The notes below the pieces were generated by a model. That model saw only the letters and a list, made by a program, of their open reading frames with translations, was not told the DNA's origin and ran no database searches. The position numbers and the translations under genes are program-made. Shown one piece after another: positions 28,944 to 39,061 of a stretch of DNA of 64,000 nucleotides; position 1 is the first letter of the stretch, and every line of letters begins with the position of its first letter. Source of the DNA: Micromussa lordhowensis (Eukaryota > Cnidaria > Anthozoa > Scleractinia > Lobophylliidae); NCBI GenBank assembly GCA_964020085.1, contig OZ026600.1, positions 1,674,201-1,738,200 on the forward strand. The letters are read 5' to 3'.

Positions 28944-31750
28944 CGGGGATTATATCAATCGAGATATTTTTTCGCTGAAGTAACTGGAAAAACTAGTACA
29001 CTTCATTAAACGAAAAAGAAAAAATTGGGATTAGTTGCACTTTAACATGAAAATCCACATTAGGGGTGACGTCCAGATTTGAATTCGTTGCCAGAGAATT
29101 TGGTCCGGGGTTCCGGGAACACTCCACATATCTGGTTATGTCGACCGGTGGATCATGGCCAGGAACCAGGAGAGAAGTTGGAGCCCGCTTGCTCCATTTA
29201 AAAACGCTAAAGCGCGTCTTGTTGAATCCGGTCTTTGCCAATGTGATCATTTTAAATTCGTCGCCAAACAGCGAATCCGCAAGCGGACAATTTATCCTCG
29301 TGGCTCCCATGCTGGCGCCCCATTATCTAGTTGGAGTGACTAAGTAGGTATAAAAATTCAACCCAAGAAGTTGAAGCTTATTTGATCCTGTGTGAATGCT
29401 GATGAAACATCTGTCATTAAAACTACAGATCCACGCATTGCAGAATGATGAATTTTACCGGTGGAAGAAAGGACACTCAAACACTTCTACAACTTCGATG
29501 TTCGGCCGGCTCGGCAAGTGAAATACATGAAGGATTTATCTATCTTTCAACGTTCAACATTTTTCTGTCCATTACTGCAGTTCTTGGCAATACTCTGATC
29601 CTCATTGCCCTTCGCAAGGTGTCTTCCCTTCATCCGCCGTCCAAACTCTTGTTTAGATGTCTGGCCACAACTGATCTCTGCGTTGGTCTTGTAACAGAGC
29701 CTCTCAGTGTTGCCTCGTGGATGTCTCTGACTCACGAACGATGGACTCTTTGTCGCTACACAGTTGTGTCTAGTGTTATTTCAGGCTATATTTTATCTTC
29801 AGTATCTTTGCTTACAGCGAGTGCAATAAGCGTGGACAGACTTCTCGCCCTGTTGTTAGGGATGAGATACAGACAAGTTGTAACTTTAAAACGTACACAT
29901 GTGATTGTAGTAATCTTTTGGATTATGTCCACTGTCGCTTCGATATTGTACCTTTTAAATCGCCTTATACCCATTTGGTACGGCTATATACTTATTCCTC
30001 TATGTCTTGTGACCTCCATCGCCTCGTACACAAAGATTTTCCTTAAACTCCGTCACCATCAAACCCAAAAACAGGGCCATCACCGACAAGAACAACCAGG
30101 CCAAATAAATCAACTGAACATAGAGCGATACAGAAAGGCAGTGTCTAGCGCATTGTGGGTGCAGTGTACATTAGTTGCTTGTTATTCACCATATGGCATA
30201 GTGAGAGCTTTAGTAAGCTATAGTAAAAATGCTACTTCTCTCATTTTGGATGTTGGGGTGACTTTAGTTTTCTTGAACTCATCGTTCAGAACCCGATTCT
30301 TTACTGCTGGAAGATCAGCGAAGTGAAGCAAGCAGTAAAGGAGACAATCAGAGAAGCGCTTTGCTGTTTTTCGACTTAAATCAGCCATTTTTAAGTAGTA
30401 CGTATATCAAATAACGGTAAAGCTTCAAACGTTACTGTAATGATAAAAATTGTTTTTGCACACTGCTTTGGCAAAAATGTAAGGGTGTTATAACTTGCAT
30501 TCTATCACTCAAGAAGTTTATTGCAACGAAGGCCAGAATTGTTTAAAGAGAATTTAGTTAAAAATTCAAGACAGCGAGAAGGATATTTCATGGAAGTAAC
30601 TCAAGTACACTCACAAGAGTTGGATAGCAACAGTGTAGTCTTGGGAAAAAGAAAATGATTTATAGCAAACCAGTCATTTACAGCTTCACAGGATATAAAT
30701 TTCTCAAGAAAGGTAATAATACAACGGTCGCACCAATATTTAGAGTACAGTTTTACACTGCAAGCAGATGCGGTCGGAAATTTGCAAATAGTTTCTGTGT
30801 TATTTACTTGTGAGTAACAGCTGGTTAATAAATTAAGCAGCTGCTGTGTCTCGGTAATGGTTGGTTTTAAGAACTCAGTGCTTCGTACGAAATAATCAGT
30901 AAATTGCGTAAAAGTTTAGTCTCTTGTTCTCCTCTGCTGTTCAAGGTGTATTCAGTTTGTAAATCGAAAACCGTGTTAACAATATTCTAATTTTTCTTCT
31001 AAGAGTTTCGTGAGCAGTTTACTGTAGCAGAGATGGATAATTCAAATCTTCAAGTTCTGAATACACAGGAAGTCTTCAAGTCAAATTGCAACAGCAATTA
31101 AAATGGCATATTTCAGTGTATAAATTATGTAAAATAATTTTGAGGGATGGTAACCGGAGGCAATATTTATTGTAGATTTCTACAATTTTAATGTTTGTCG
31201 CCACTAGTTTATTTTCAGGAATAAAAATATATTGAACGGTGGAAAGGAAAAAAAAACCTGTTAATGTAGGGTAATGGAACCAACAACGCAGAATTGTGTT
31301 GTATGTAGCGTAACTAGCTATGTTGTCAATAGTGTAAGTAAAAATAAAAACTGTATCTCATACTTCAATGATTGAAAACTGAGAAGCGGTCTAAATGACA
31401 GTTGGAGGGCGAGCGCACTTAATGCCATTTTCAAGGCACCCCTTCGTAGCCAATCAGATTGCGCGTTAACCTGAGAGTCGGATTGTGCGTTTTATTTCTA
31501 TAACTCCTCCCAGTAACTAGCGATTCTGAAACGAGTTATGAAGAGCTTTATCCTGGAAGCGAACACGTTTTGTTTATTCCTCGCCAAGATGACAGCAGAT
31601 CAAACCTGCTGAAGGGAAATAATCTGAAGCAAAGTTCAATGTCATCTGCTGTCACTGAATAATAAATACCATGTAATATGTTTGACTTCCTGTTGAGTGT
31701 CCATCGTGCGGACAACACAGTTAGGAGATAGATGTTTGCTCGCGGGCTTT
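28944..31750 (+). repeat. 2.8 kb direct repeat, copy B (carries broken GPCR-B)
   Basis: Collinear with 17989-20804 from CGGGGATTATATC to GCGGGCTTT. Beyond 31,750 the sequence differs from that beyond 20,804. Divergence is uneven: highest in the 5' flank, while the middle of the GPCR is identical for 269 bases. Confidence 0.95.
29445..30379 (+). pseudogene. Class A GPCR copy B, frameshifted in helix 7
   Basis: This matches GPCR-A through FLNSS at about residue 280. A net two-base insertion between 30,285 and 30,296 then shifts the frame, which ends at 30,326. The NPxxY motif and the tail are lost from the read frame, although the old 3' sequence persists to a stop at 30,377-30,379. Before the break about 15 residues differ from copy A, clustered in helix 1, loop 1 and loop 3. 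Without helix 7 a normal receptor is unlikely. Confidence 0.85.
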
Positions 31751-32424
31751 CTGTTGTGTTTGTTACTACACACAGTCTACATTACGTAGCGTCCGCTATT
31801 AATAAGACCAGGAGTATCATTATGTCTCGCTCGTGACTAGTTTCCAATCGGTTCTAGCTTGCAAGATAACCGGGGCGCTTTCCCTTTAGCGAAAACATGC
31901 GGCGGAGAATTCGGTTCGGAGGTAAAATTTTGCGATAACTGAAGAAATTCTCACGCGCTCATTGGCTAATTTTCATTGTCAATAAGCGGATACATGAATT
32001 TATAATTTATACGAGCGAGAGCGGACATTTTGACAGTTATCGTAAAAAAAAAACAAATTGACGTCAGTTTTTCATGCGTCTGTCCTGTTATTGACAATTT
32101 GTTTTGAAATTATCTAATGCGGGTATAGAGGATGCTTCAGCAAAATTTGTCCCTTTGTTCCAGTTTAATTTCACCTTTAATAGTTCTATCCTACTAGTAG
32201 TTCAGGAACTTGAGAGAAATAAATGGTAATCACGCGATCAGCTATACCACGTGACCGATTCATGTAGGATCAGTCAAAACATATTCTGTTCGTTAATTCC
32301 GCTCCTTCCTATGTTCTGTCAACTTCAATGCATTCCCTATTCTATTCACTATTTGAGTTTAGGGAACGCAAAATTTATCCAAACTGAAAACTCCGTAATA
32401 CGGACAGATAACAGTTTTCAAAGT
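31751..32424. repeat. Unique flank plus dispersed repeat copy
   Basis: 31,920-32,105 (TTCTCACGCGCTCATTGGCT, TTGTCAATAAGCGGA, ACAAATTGACGTCAGT) recurs at 61,285-61,580. The rest, including the right flank of repeat B, shows no recognised feature. Confidence 0.5.
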
Positions 32425-32595
32425 TAATATTTGTGAGAAACATTTTCGCACCCGGAGAGCCATAGCAAAATCTCAAACCTAATGATTACAGAGCTATTTT
32501 GTTCACATATTCTCAATATGAACAGAGATTCTCTTCATACAAGAAAGATAGATTAACTAAATTGGATACAGATGAACTGAAAATGAATTTGCGGG
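32425..32595. repeat. Dispersed repeat copy (TTTTCGCACCCGGAGAGCC)
   Basis: A diverged copy of 59,785-59,970, sharing TTTTCGCACCCGGA, AGCCATAGCAAAATCTCAAA and GATACAGATGAAC. It ends in GGGCCCG next to the tRNA-like segment. Confidence 0.55.
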
Positions 32596-32599
32596 CCCG

Positions 32600-32690
32600 A
32601 ATAGTTTCCGGTGGCGCTGGGCTAGAACCCAGACCGCTCGATCCGGAGTCGAGCGCACTAACCATGAGGCCACTGCGCCTCCCTAGTGGA
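32600..32690 (-). repeat. tRNA-derived (Arg-like) SINE head
   Basis: On the minus strand GGGAGGCGCAGTGGCCTCAT leads to an anticodon-like arm CTCGA-CTCCGGA-TCGAG (loop with CCG). A T-arm-like CTGGGTTCTAGCCCAG follows. There is no matching acceptor stem and the B-box is imperfect, so it is a tRNA-derived repeat, not a tRNA gene. Confidence 0.5.
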
Positions 32691-32715
32691 ATGTTAACTG
32701 GGCCTTATTTTAAGG

Positions 32716-33063
32716 TTTTTATAGAAAATTGCGAAAAAACCTTTCTTAAAAACATTTAAGATTTTTTTAAAAAACAGTTAAAAAATACACGACGTGTCGA
32801 CGTTCTCGGACGTCATTATCAAGTGAAAAGAAACAGTATGAATATTCTATAAATACAAGAAAAAACAAACGTTCATTAAGCTGAAGCTAAAAACAAAGAT
32901 TTTAGCACTGATGGAGACGCTCTGAGTGTTATGGCTAAGCCTCCGTTCCTTGATGAATAGCATTTAGTAAACGAGTCAGTCAAATTTCCCGTAACCCTAC
33001 GGGAAAATTTGTAAAAATTTCTTAAATGTTTTTAAGAAAAGCTTTTTCGCAATTTTTTATAGC
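32716..33063. mobile_element. Foldback element with ~50-base imperfect TIRs
   Basis: Left arm ATAGAAAATTGCGAAAAAAC..CTTAAAAACATTTAAG is complemented by the right arm at 33,012-33,063 with a few mismatches. About 250 bases lie between, without coding capacity. Confidence 0.6.
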
Positions 33064-34215
33064 TAAATGTTTTAAAAAGTCGCTTCTTTTTACTTGTATC
33101 ACTATATCTAAAATAGAGTCACGTATTTCGACAAATTACAATAATGGAAATATTTTTTCGACCAATCATATGTAAAATCAAATCAAGCATCATTAAATGA
33201 CTCACATGATTTTTCTCTTGATTCTAAACGATCACCGGCGTGTATCAGCCTTAGGTCAACTGTTTATGGCCAAAGTGTTTGATTATGCGATTACTCTTTT
33301 CTTTTTAGCTAATTGGTGATTTTAAACACAAAGAGATATTATTGGAATAACAATTATAAAAGAGATATTTGCCTTCGGGTCTGCAAGTCTCGTCCGCCAA
33401 ACTGGTGTGACGTAATAAACACGTAAGGTAATGCAGCTTTGAGGTAGACAACATTAAACAATTATTGGTTGAGGTTTTTGTGATATCCAGAATAATCAAG
33501 GTCGAGGTAAGGGTTATCAGCTGATCTCTCTGAGAAACAGAGAGAGAAACAAACGAACGACAACATGAAAGGAAAGAAACAGGAAGGAAAGAAATGAGAG
33601 GAATGAAAAGGAAAGGAAAGGACACAAGAATAAGTACGGTAATCATAGATGTAAGGTGTACATAAATATCTTCTTGGCAGTTCATCAATTTCAATAAAAA
33701 GCGTTCGTCAGGTGATGATAAAAGTGTGCTTGATCTTGAAAGAATAAAACGAGGCATAGCTTTCTTCCTCTCTCTCTGTTCTTGGAAGCCTTTAATCCTG
33801 GTGTGACTGGAAGGCCATTACCGGAGAGGAGGTGGGGAGAGTGGGTACTATCCAGAGTTTTACACGGGTAGGCTCCGGCCCGAAGTCCAACCCCTTCCAT
33901 TTTTGTATACCATTTAGACCGGGGTATCTTACCCTTTTCGCATACCTTTAATTGGAAAAAAGGTATTTACCATGTTCTTTCATGACTGGTCCGTATCATA
34001 AATGATTCACCAGAAAGGAAGTCTTCATATCATTTTCATGTTAGTAGTGCTTAAGAATTGAAATGATACAGCCATAAAGTGCGCCTGTTCGAAATATTTT
34101 TAATTAAAGGCCCTTTTAAGTAACTAACTGTCAGATTTTCCTACCATTTAGTGTGCCTTAACCTGTGAAATCCTTGTCTTTTTATGTACCTAAAGGCAGA
34201 GGTACCCCACGTACT
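33064..34215. other. Unassigned, repeat-like sequence
   Basis: Open frames on the minus strand (33,305-33,757 and 33,691-33,900) are low-complexity or run through repeat sequence with no family motif. 33,800-33,960 (GTACTATCCAGAGTTTTACA, GGCTCCGGCCCGAAGTCCAA) looks like a dispersed repeat. No gene called. Confidence 0.4.
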
Positions 34216-34330
34216 AACTATTATAAAATAGCTTTGGCTACTGTGGTGCAGTCCTGTGGAACAGCCTACCCTCAGCTGCTAGGCTCTGACTAATTTCCGA
34301 CGATTGTCAATTAATTCCGATCGACACGGC
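34216..34330 (+). pseudogene. LINE reverse transcriptase 3'-end fragment
   Basis: Reads YCGAVLWNSLPSAARL then a stop, the WNSLP tail typical of CR1/L2-like LINEs. AT-rich 3' UTR-like sequence follows to about 34,450. Confidence 0.55.
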
Positions 34331-34621
34331 ATTCATGTAAAACAGGCTTTAACTTAGTTTACTTTCTTTAATAGTTAGTAGTATTTTAAATAAGATTAAG
34401 CTGTATACATAGTGTTTCGTAATAAGTTGTAGCTAAATTGTTAACGCCTGATGTATTTTACCGTCATAGTGTCATGACGTCATAACGCCATATGAAAATA
34501 TGGCGGGACTGCCATATGAAAAGATCGGAGACGCTCGTCGGAAAATATGAATTAAACTCTTAAAGAAGACTAACGTGGGCATGGCTCGAGCTTTATTTAA
34601 CTACTAAAAGGTATCACTTAA

Positions 34622-35029
34622 GGCGGGGGTAAACGTGAAGGCTGTTTTGAGGTTGCTTAACACGGCCTTTCTGCCAATATTTCAGTCACGTTTCAAGCCA
34701 CACTAAATCTCTCTGCTTATCTAATTAACCACTGTTTGGCGGTTTTGTGTAAATTTTTGGGTGATTTTGGGGCATTTTGGGAAAGAGATATTTTTTCTCA
34801 AAGGATAGGTTAAATTGAGGAAAATATGAAATGTTGAAGATTTGATGATTTGGAAAATTGAAATTTGAAGTGAAGAATTAGTAGACGGATACCAAACAGT
34901 ACCCTAGCAACCTGGGGCTCTCTTTTGCGGGGGTCAACTGTCTGGTAGTGTTTCCAACCCATCTTAATCCAAACAATTTCCTTTTTTATATCACTTCAAA
35001 TTTCACACCTATTCATGTTTACCCCCGCC
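34622..35029. mobile_element. MITE with TTAA target site
   Basis: The ends are GGCGGGGGTAAACGTGAA and TTCATGTTTACCCCCGCC, flanked by TTAA on both sides (34,618-34,621 and 35,030-35,033). It is 408 bases. TTAA targets point to piggyBac or Kolobok superfamilies. No coding capacity. Confidence 0.75.
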
Positions 35030-35575
35030 TTAAAACAGAATAGGCTTGATTACCAGCCGCCGTTCAGAAAATTAGCCCGCGCTAGTAGATTGGACTGGAG
35101 AGGCGGAAATCAAGCGTAAAAACGCGTAAAATTATTTATTTAGGTGCACCCTAGAAGATACTTTGACAGCTAAAAATAGTAACGTTTCGTCATCAACACA
35201 CTAAGTGAGACGTCCAGAACTCTTGATTCCTTAAGCAAAACGACGAGTCCAACCTTTTCATATGGGAGTTTTTCCCTCGGGGGATGCACCACGGCACTCT
35301 TGAGTCACGTGGTTCACTCTATCTCTTAGAACGAAAAAAAATTCATTAAATTGTGCGAAGAGAGATGTGCTATTATGTTTCCAACAATTTTATTATTATT
35401 TTTAAATATGGTTTTACTGAACTTTCCCCGATCCAGTCCTTTCAGCTTGATTAGATCGCTAGGACTGGGGCTGAGGATCAATAGGCCATATTTAGATTCT
35501 CGGTATTGGACTGGAACTAGCTTGCAACTGAGGCTAATGAGGGGAATCTTTTCAAATGCAAATGGCGGACATTTT

Positions 35576-35691
35576 AAAACAACTGTCCTGCGAAATCGCG
35601 CGGAATATCGTCTGATACTTAGCCAACGAGGCCGTAGGCCGAGTCGGCTAAAATCAGACGATATTCCGCGAGATTGAGCAGGATAATTGTT
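35576..35691. repeat. Foldback repeat around a CG-rich loop
   Basis: Arms CGCGGAATATCGTCTGAT (35,597-35,614) and ATCAGACGATATTCCGCG (35,651 on) extend outward to AACAACTGTCCTGC / GCAGGATAATTGTT. A shorter inner hairpin GGCCGTAGGCC sits between. A further outer pair TTATTCAACAAATTG / CAATTTGTTGAATAA spans to 35,880. Confidence 0.6.
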
Positions 35692-36414
35692 TTATTATTC
35701 AACAAATTGATAACAAAACAGCCTAAATCCTTGTAAATCTCTCTGTCGACATTTTCTCACTTGACTTTTTCTTCCCACGTACGAAGCTACGTATACCGCC
35801 GGATATCTGTTACCTACGGATGACAGATATCGAGAGCATCATGACCATATTTGGATAGTGTTACAATTTGTTGAATAATAAGGCCTATTAATCTTACATG
35901 TAGCCCACATGGGAATTGGGCAATTTTGACGAAAGTCTTGTGGCTTTATACAAGTTCATTTAAGAACATTACAAACTGCACCTTATGTGATTTGCTTGAT
36001 TTTAAATCTTAGTTTAGTATTTTTTTAGGCTAAACATATAATTGAATTATTATTTTAGTAATTTCATTCTCTGAAAAGCCGCAATACCTTGATTGATATT
36101 CAAGATGTCAATTGTGTTTGATGCTGCAGATCTGTTTCATTCTGTTTATCGGTTTTTACTATCGCTAGCTCGTTACGTCAGCATTCAATTCCTAGTATAA
36201 ATATTAATAATTCGACGTCGCGTTTCCCGTTGCCTCAGACGAAGAATTTAATCATTTTATGCAGGTGAGAAAAGAAATGTGACACGATGTAGAACGCACG
36301 TGTAAAAACATTGTTTTGCCTCCGGTTTGGTCGTTGAGGAGGTTTACGGCAGCATCCACACTAAGACCGGAGGAATTTTTAAAAGGCAGCTTTATTTCTA
36401 CGGTTAGGCCTACC

Positions 36415-36710
36415 GTCCACACTAATCCGTCACGAAAACGGAGCTTTTCGAAAACGCTCTCCAAACAGCGGGAGAAATTTGAAAACGCCGGCTTATTATT
36501 TTCTTGTGAACAAAAAGCATTTTGAAAACGGAGCTTTTCGAAAGCGATGTCCAATCATGTGATTTCCCTGCCCGAGTTTCCAAAATGGCCGGTGATTGTT
36601 GCATTTTCAAATTCTTCCCGATTAGTGTGGACTGAAAATATTTGATGCGTTTTCAGAGTGAAACCTGCGTTTTCAAATTTCTCCGGCCTAGTGTGGAAGG
36701 GACCTGATAA
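36415..36710. mobile_element. MITE (GTCCACACTAATCCGTCACG family) copy 1
   Basis: GTCCACACTAATCCGTCACG, AAACGGAGCTTTTCGAAA (twice) and CCGGTGATTGTTGC are shared with 46,740-47,000. It ends near TTCTCCGGCCTAGTGTGGA. No coding capacity. Confidence 0.6.
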
Positions 36711-36807
36711 CGCCCTGTTTGTGTTCGTAAAGGGCCAGTGTCACGATAAAGCGCATGTGCGGTCTTGATTGATACCAGTTTTTTTTAACCAATAGAAATC
36801 GTAATAC

Positions 36808-36939
36808 ATATATCTTATTAGACGTTTTGGTGTGTAGTATCGCTGTATATTTTTACGAGTTGTGCAGTGTTTTGACGATCCCCTAGGGCGAGTCAAAATA
36901 CAAACAACGCGTACAAATATACAGCGATACTACACACCA

Positions 36940-36970
<31 letters not shown>

Positions 36971-37418
36971 GATTTCTTTTCCCAAAATTCTGACTTGCCA
37001 AGGTTTTGAACTTCACGCGGCCGGGAGGAATGAGACGAGTACAAATATCGTGTGATATTTGTACTCGTTTTGCGCGATATTTGTACTCTACGAAGCAGAG
37101 TTGGATAATAATTCGTATTATTATCCAACTCTGCTTCCTAGAGTACAAATATCGCGCAAAACGAGTACAAATAACAGATATTTGTACTCGCATCATTCCT
37201 CCCGGCCGCGTGAAGTTCAAAACCTTGGCAAGTCAGAATTTTGGGAAAAGAAATCGTTGGACAATAAATCTCTTATTAGACGTTTTGGTGTGTAGTATCG
37301 CTGTATATTTTTACTCGTTGTTTGTATTTTGACTCGCCCTACGGGCTCGTCAAAATACTGCACAACTCGTAAAAATATACAGCGATACTACACACCAAAA
37401 CGTCTAATAAGATATATA
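36808..37418. mobile_element. Nested palindromic foldback element, complete
   Basis: Almost the whole 611 bases is one inverted repeat centred on ATAATTCGTATTAT near 37,113. Each outer arm is itself an inverted repeat (CTTATTAGACGTTTTGGTGT ... its complement). Inner arms carry several ACAAATATCGC and GAGTACAAATAT units. Half of it recurs at 42,031-42,334. Confidence 0.8.
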
Positions 37419-37951
37419 TACTATCACGCTCGCCACGAATTCGTCGCGGGTCAGCTTGGAGTTTCACGTGCCTTTCGAAAATCTCTTTATCCACCGGCGT
37501 TTGACCTTTTCTTTGTAAAGAATATTTATCATGTTTATGTTGTGTGAAGCCTGTGTCCGTTCAACACAAGCACGTACACTGTACTTTCTTCCAACTTGCA
37601 TACACATCTGCAACTATCTAAAGTTTCCGATGTTCGTCATCCGATCTTTTCTTCGTTTTTTTCTTTTTTCTTTCCAAACAAGACGGCTACGGAGCAAAAG
37701 TAGCATTCGTCTCAAGCCGCTTCGAAAACTCCCTCTCGAGGACATCGTATTTCTCGACGGTATTCAACTCAAAACACAAAATACGCCGCGTAAATCTTTC
37801 ATGGATGACTTAACAGTTCTTCAATATCAGTATTGCTATTTTCACATCCGTCACTGGGTCGATGGAGAAGGATTTTTCTCACAAAACTGTTCCGTCGGAT
37901 AGGAAATCAAATTGCCGCACATGCGCAGAAGTGTGTCGAATGCCTTTAAAG
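37419..37951. other. Short intergenic stretch
   Basis: A 123-codon plus-strand frame (37,531-37,902) shows no recognisable domain. Nothing called. Confidence 0.35.
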
Positions 37952-39061
37952 TTAAACAGTTGTATATAAAAACACCATTGTTTCACTTCGCTTCGCACAA
38001 TTACTGTTTCGTTTGATTTCTTCTTTCTTGTTTTCTTTACCACTCCCACTCTTTATGGAAGATCTTTTCAGACTGCTCTGCAACGAATATCTTCTCGAGC
38101 TTGTTTTAAAAGACGATGTCCTAGAGAAAGGTTCTTGGTGCACTTTGCAAAGCAAAAGACGCGCAATAAAGCGGAAGGTTGCAATCATCTCATTATTCCG
38201 GAAAGCGTACACAATCGGGTTTAGTGCACTGTTGCTATAGTGACAAAACTTGACAAACTGGAGCACGCGATCCGTCGTTTGAGTGGCAGGGAGGTATTGT
38301 GGGTAATACGTGCCAATCATTGTCACAACAAAGAGCGGAAGCCAGGCAACAACAAAAAGTGCTGTAATGAAAGCCAGCGTGACAGACAGTTTCAGATCTT
38401 TTTTGAAAGCTTGCCTCACAGCTCGGTGCTTGGAAATTGTTCGTCTTCCCGGCTGGGAGCGAGCGAAACGATAAATGGAGAAATAAGCGAAGAAAATGAT
38501 AATAAAAGGAACGAAGAAGCAGGTGGAAGCCACAAGAAGTGTGTAAACTTTCTGCCAGCGGTGAAACTGCACCGGGTGTAAGCTTGCCATCACGGCGGCG
38601 AACAACCAAGGAACCGCTATCATAACGTAGAAAACCTTCATGGAGAGTGTTCTGTGACGTAACGGTCGGACGATTGCGTGACAACGCTCCACACCGAGGG
38701 CCGTAAGTTGAAGTATAGAGGCCGCGCCAATGAAGATGTCAAACGTGATGTAGAACTGATACGTTGTTTGGTTGACCATGGAATGCTTGTGGGATAATGT
38801 GAAAATGTGCAGCCAGCAGGGAATAGACACTAAGCCTACAAGAATATCACTGACTGCCAGGCCCATTATAAGCGTGTTGGTGGCAGTGCGCAGGCGTTTG
38901 TTGATGGAAAACGCTGACAGAACGAGTCCATTTCCAGTGATTATGGCCACCAAAAGAAGCACGTAGAGTGCAACCATTATCCCCAACTCGATATTTGTCA
39001 TTTTAGTCAAATATACGGACGAATTTCCGGCCTGTACCGCCGTCTTGTTTTCCAGACTCAT
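37952..39061 (-). CDS. Class A (rhodopsin-like) GPCR, intronless
   Basis: 369 residues. The short N-terminus has N-glycosylation sites (NKT, NSS). Helix 1 has ITGNGLVLSAF, helix 2 LAVSDILVGL, and helix 3 ends ALGVERCHAI, an ERC variant of DRY. Helix 6 is VAWLP and helix 7 SNSALNPIVYAF (NPxxY). The conserved Cys before helix 3 is absent. The tail is Ser/Arg/Lys-rich with many possible phosphorylation sites. It is unlike the duplicated pair at 18,489 and 29,445. Ligand unknown; amine/peptide-type receptors are the nearest look. The frame is intact and single-exon. Confidence 0.88.
   Translation of the reverse strand: MSLENKTAVQAGNSSVYLTKMTNIELGIMVALYVLLLVAIITGNGLVLSAFSINKRLRTATNTLIMGLAVSDILVGLVSIPCWLHIFTLSHKHSMVNQTTYQFYITFDIFIGAASILQLTALGVERCHAIVRPLRHRTLSMKVFYVMIAVPWLFAAVMASLHPVQFHRWQKVYTLLVASTCFFVPFIIIFFAYFSIYRFARSQPGRRTISKHRAVRQAFKKDLKLSVTLAFITALFVVAWLPLFVVTMIGTYYPQYLPATQTTDRVLQFVKFCHYSNSALNPIVYAFRNNEMIATFRFIARLLLCKVHQEPFSRTSSFKTSSRRYSLQSSLKRSSIKSGSGKENKKEEIKRNSNCAKRSETMVFLYTTV

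Noticed and set aside
17989..31750. The 2.8 kb direct repeats as LTRs of a retroelement enclosing the viral genes
   Set aside because: They carry a host GPCR gene, lack LTR features, and the enclosed genes are of DNA-virus type with no reverse transcriptase.
32600..32690. tRNA-Arg(CCG) gene
   Set aside because: An anticodon arm and T-arm-like hairpin exist, but there is no acceptor stem and the B-box is altered; better read as a tRNA-derived repeat.
33305..33900. Minus-strand frames of 150 and 69 codons as genes
   Set aside because: Low-complexity composition, no domain, and they overlap repeat-like sequence.
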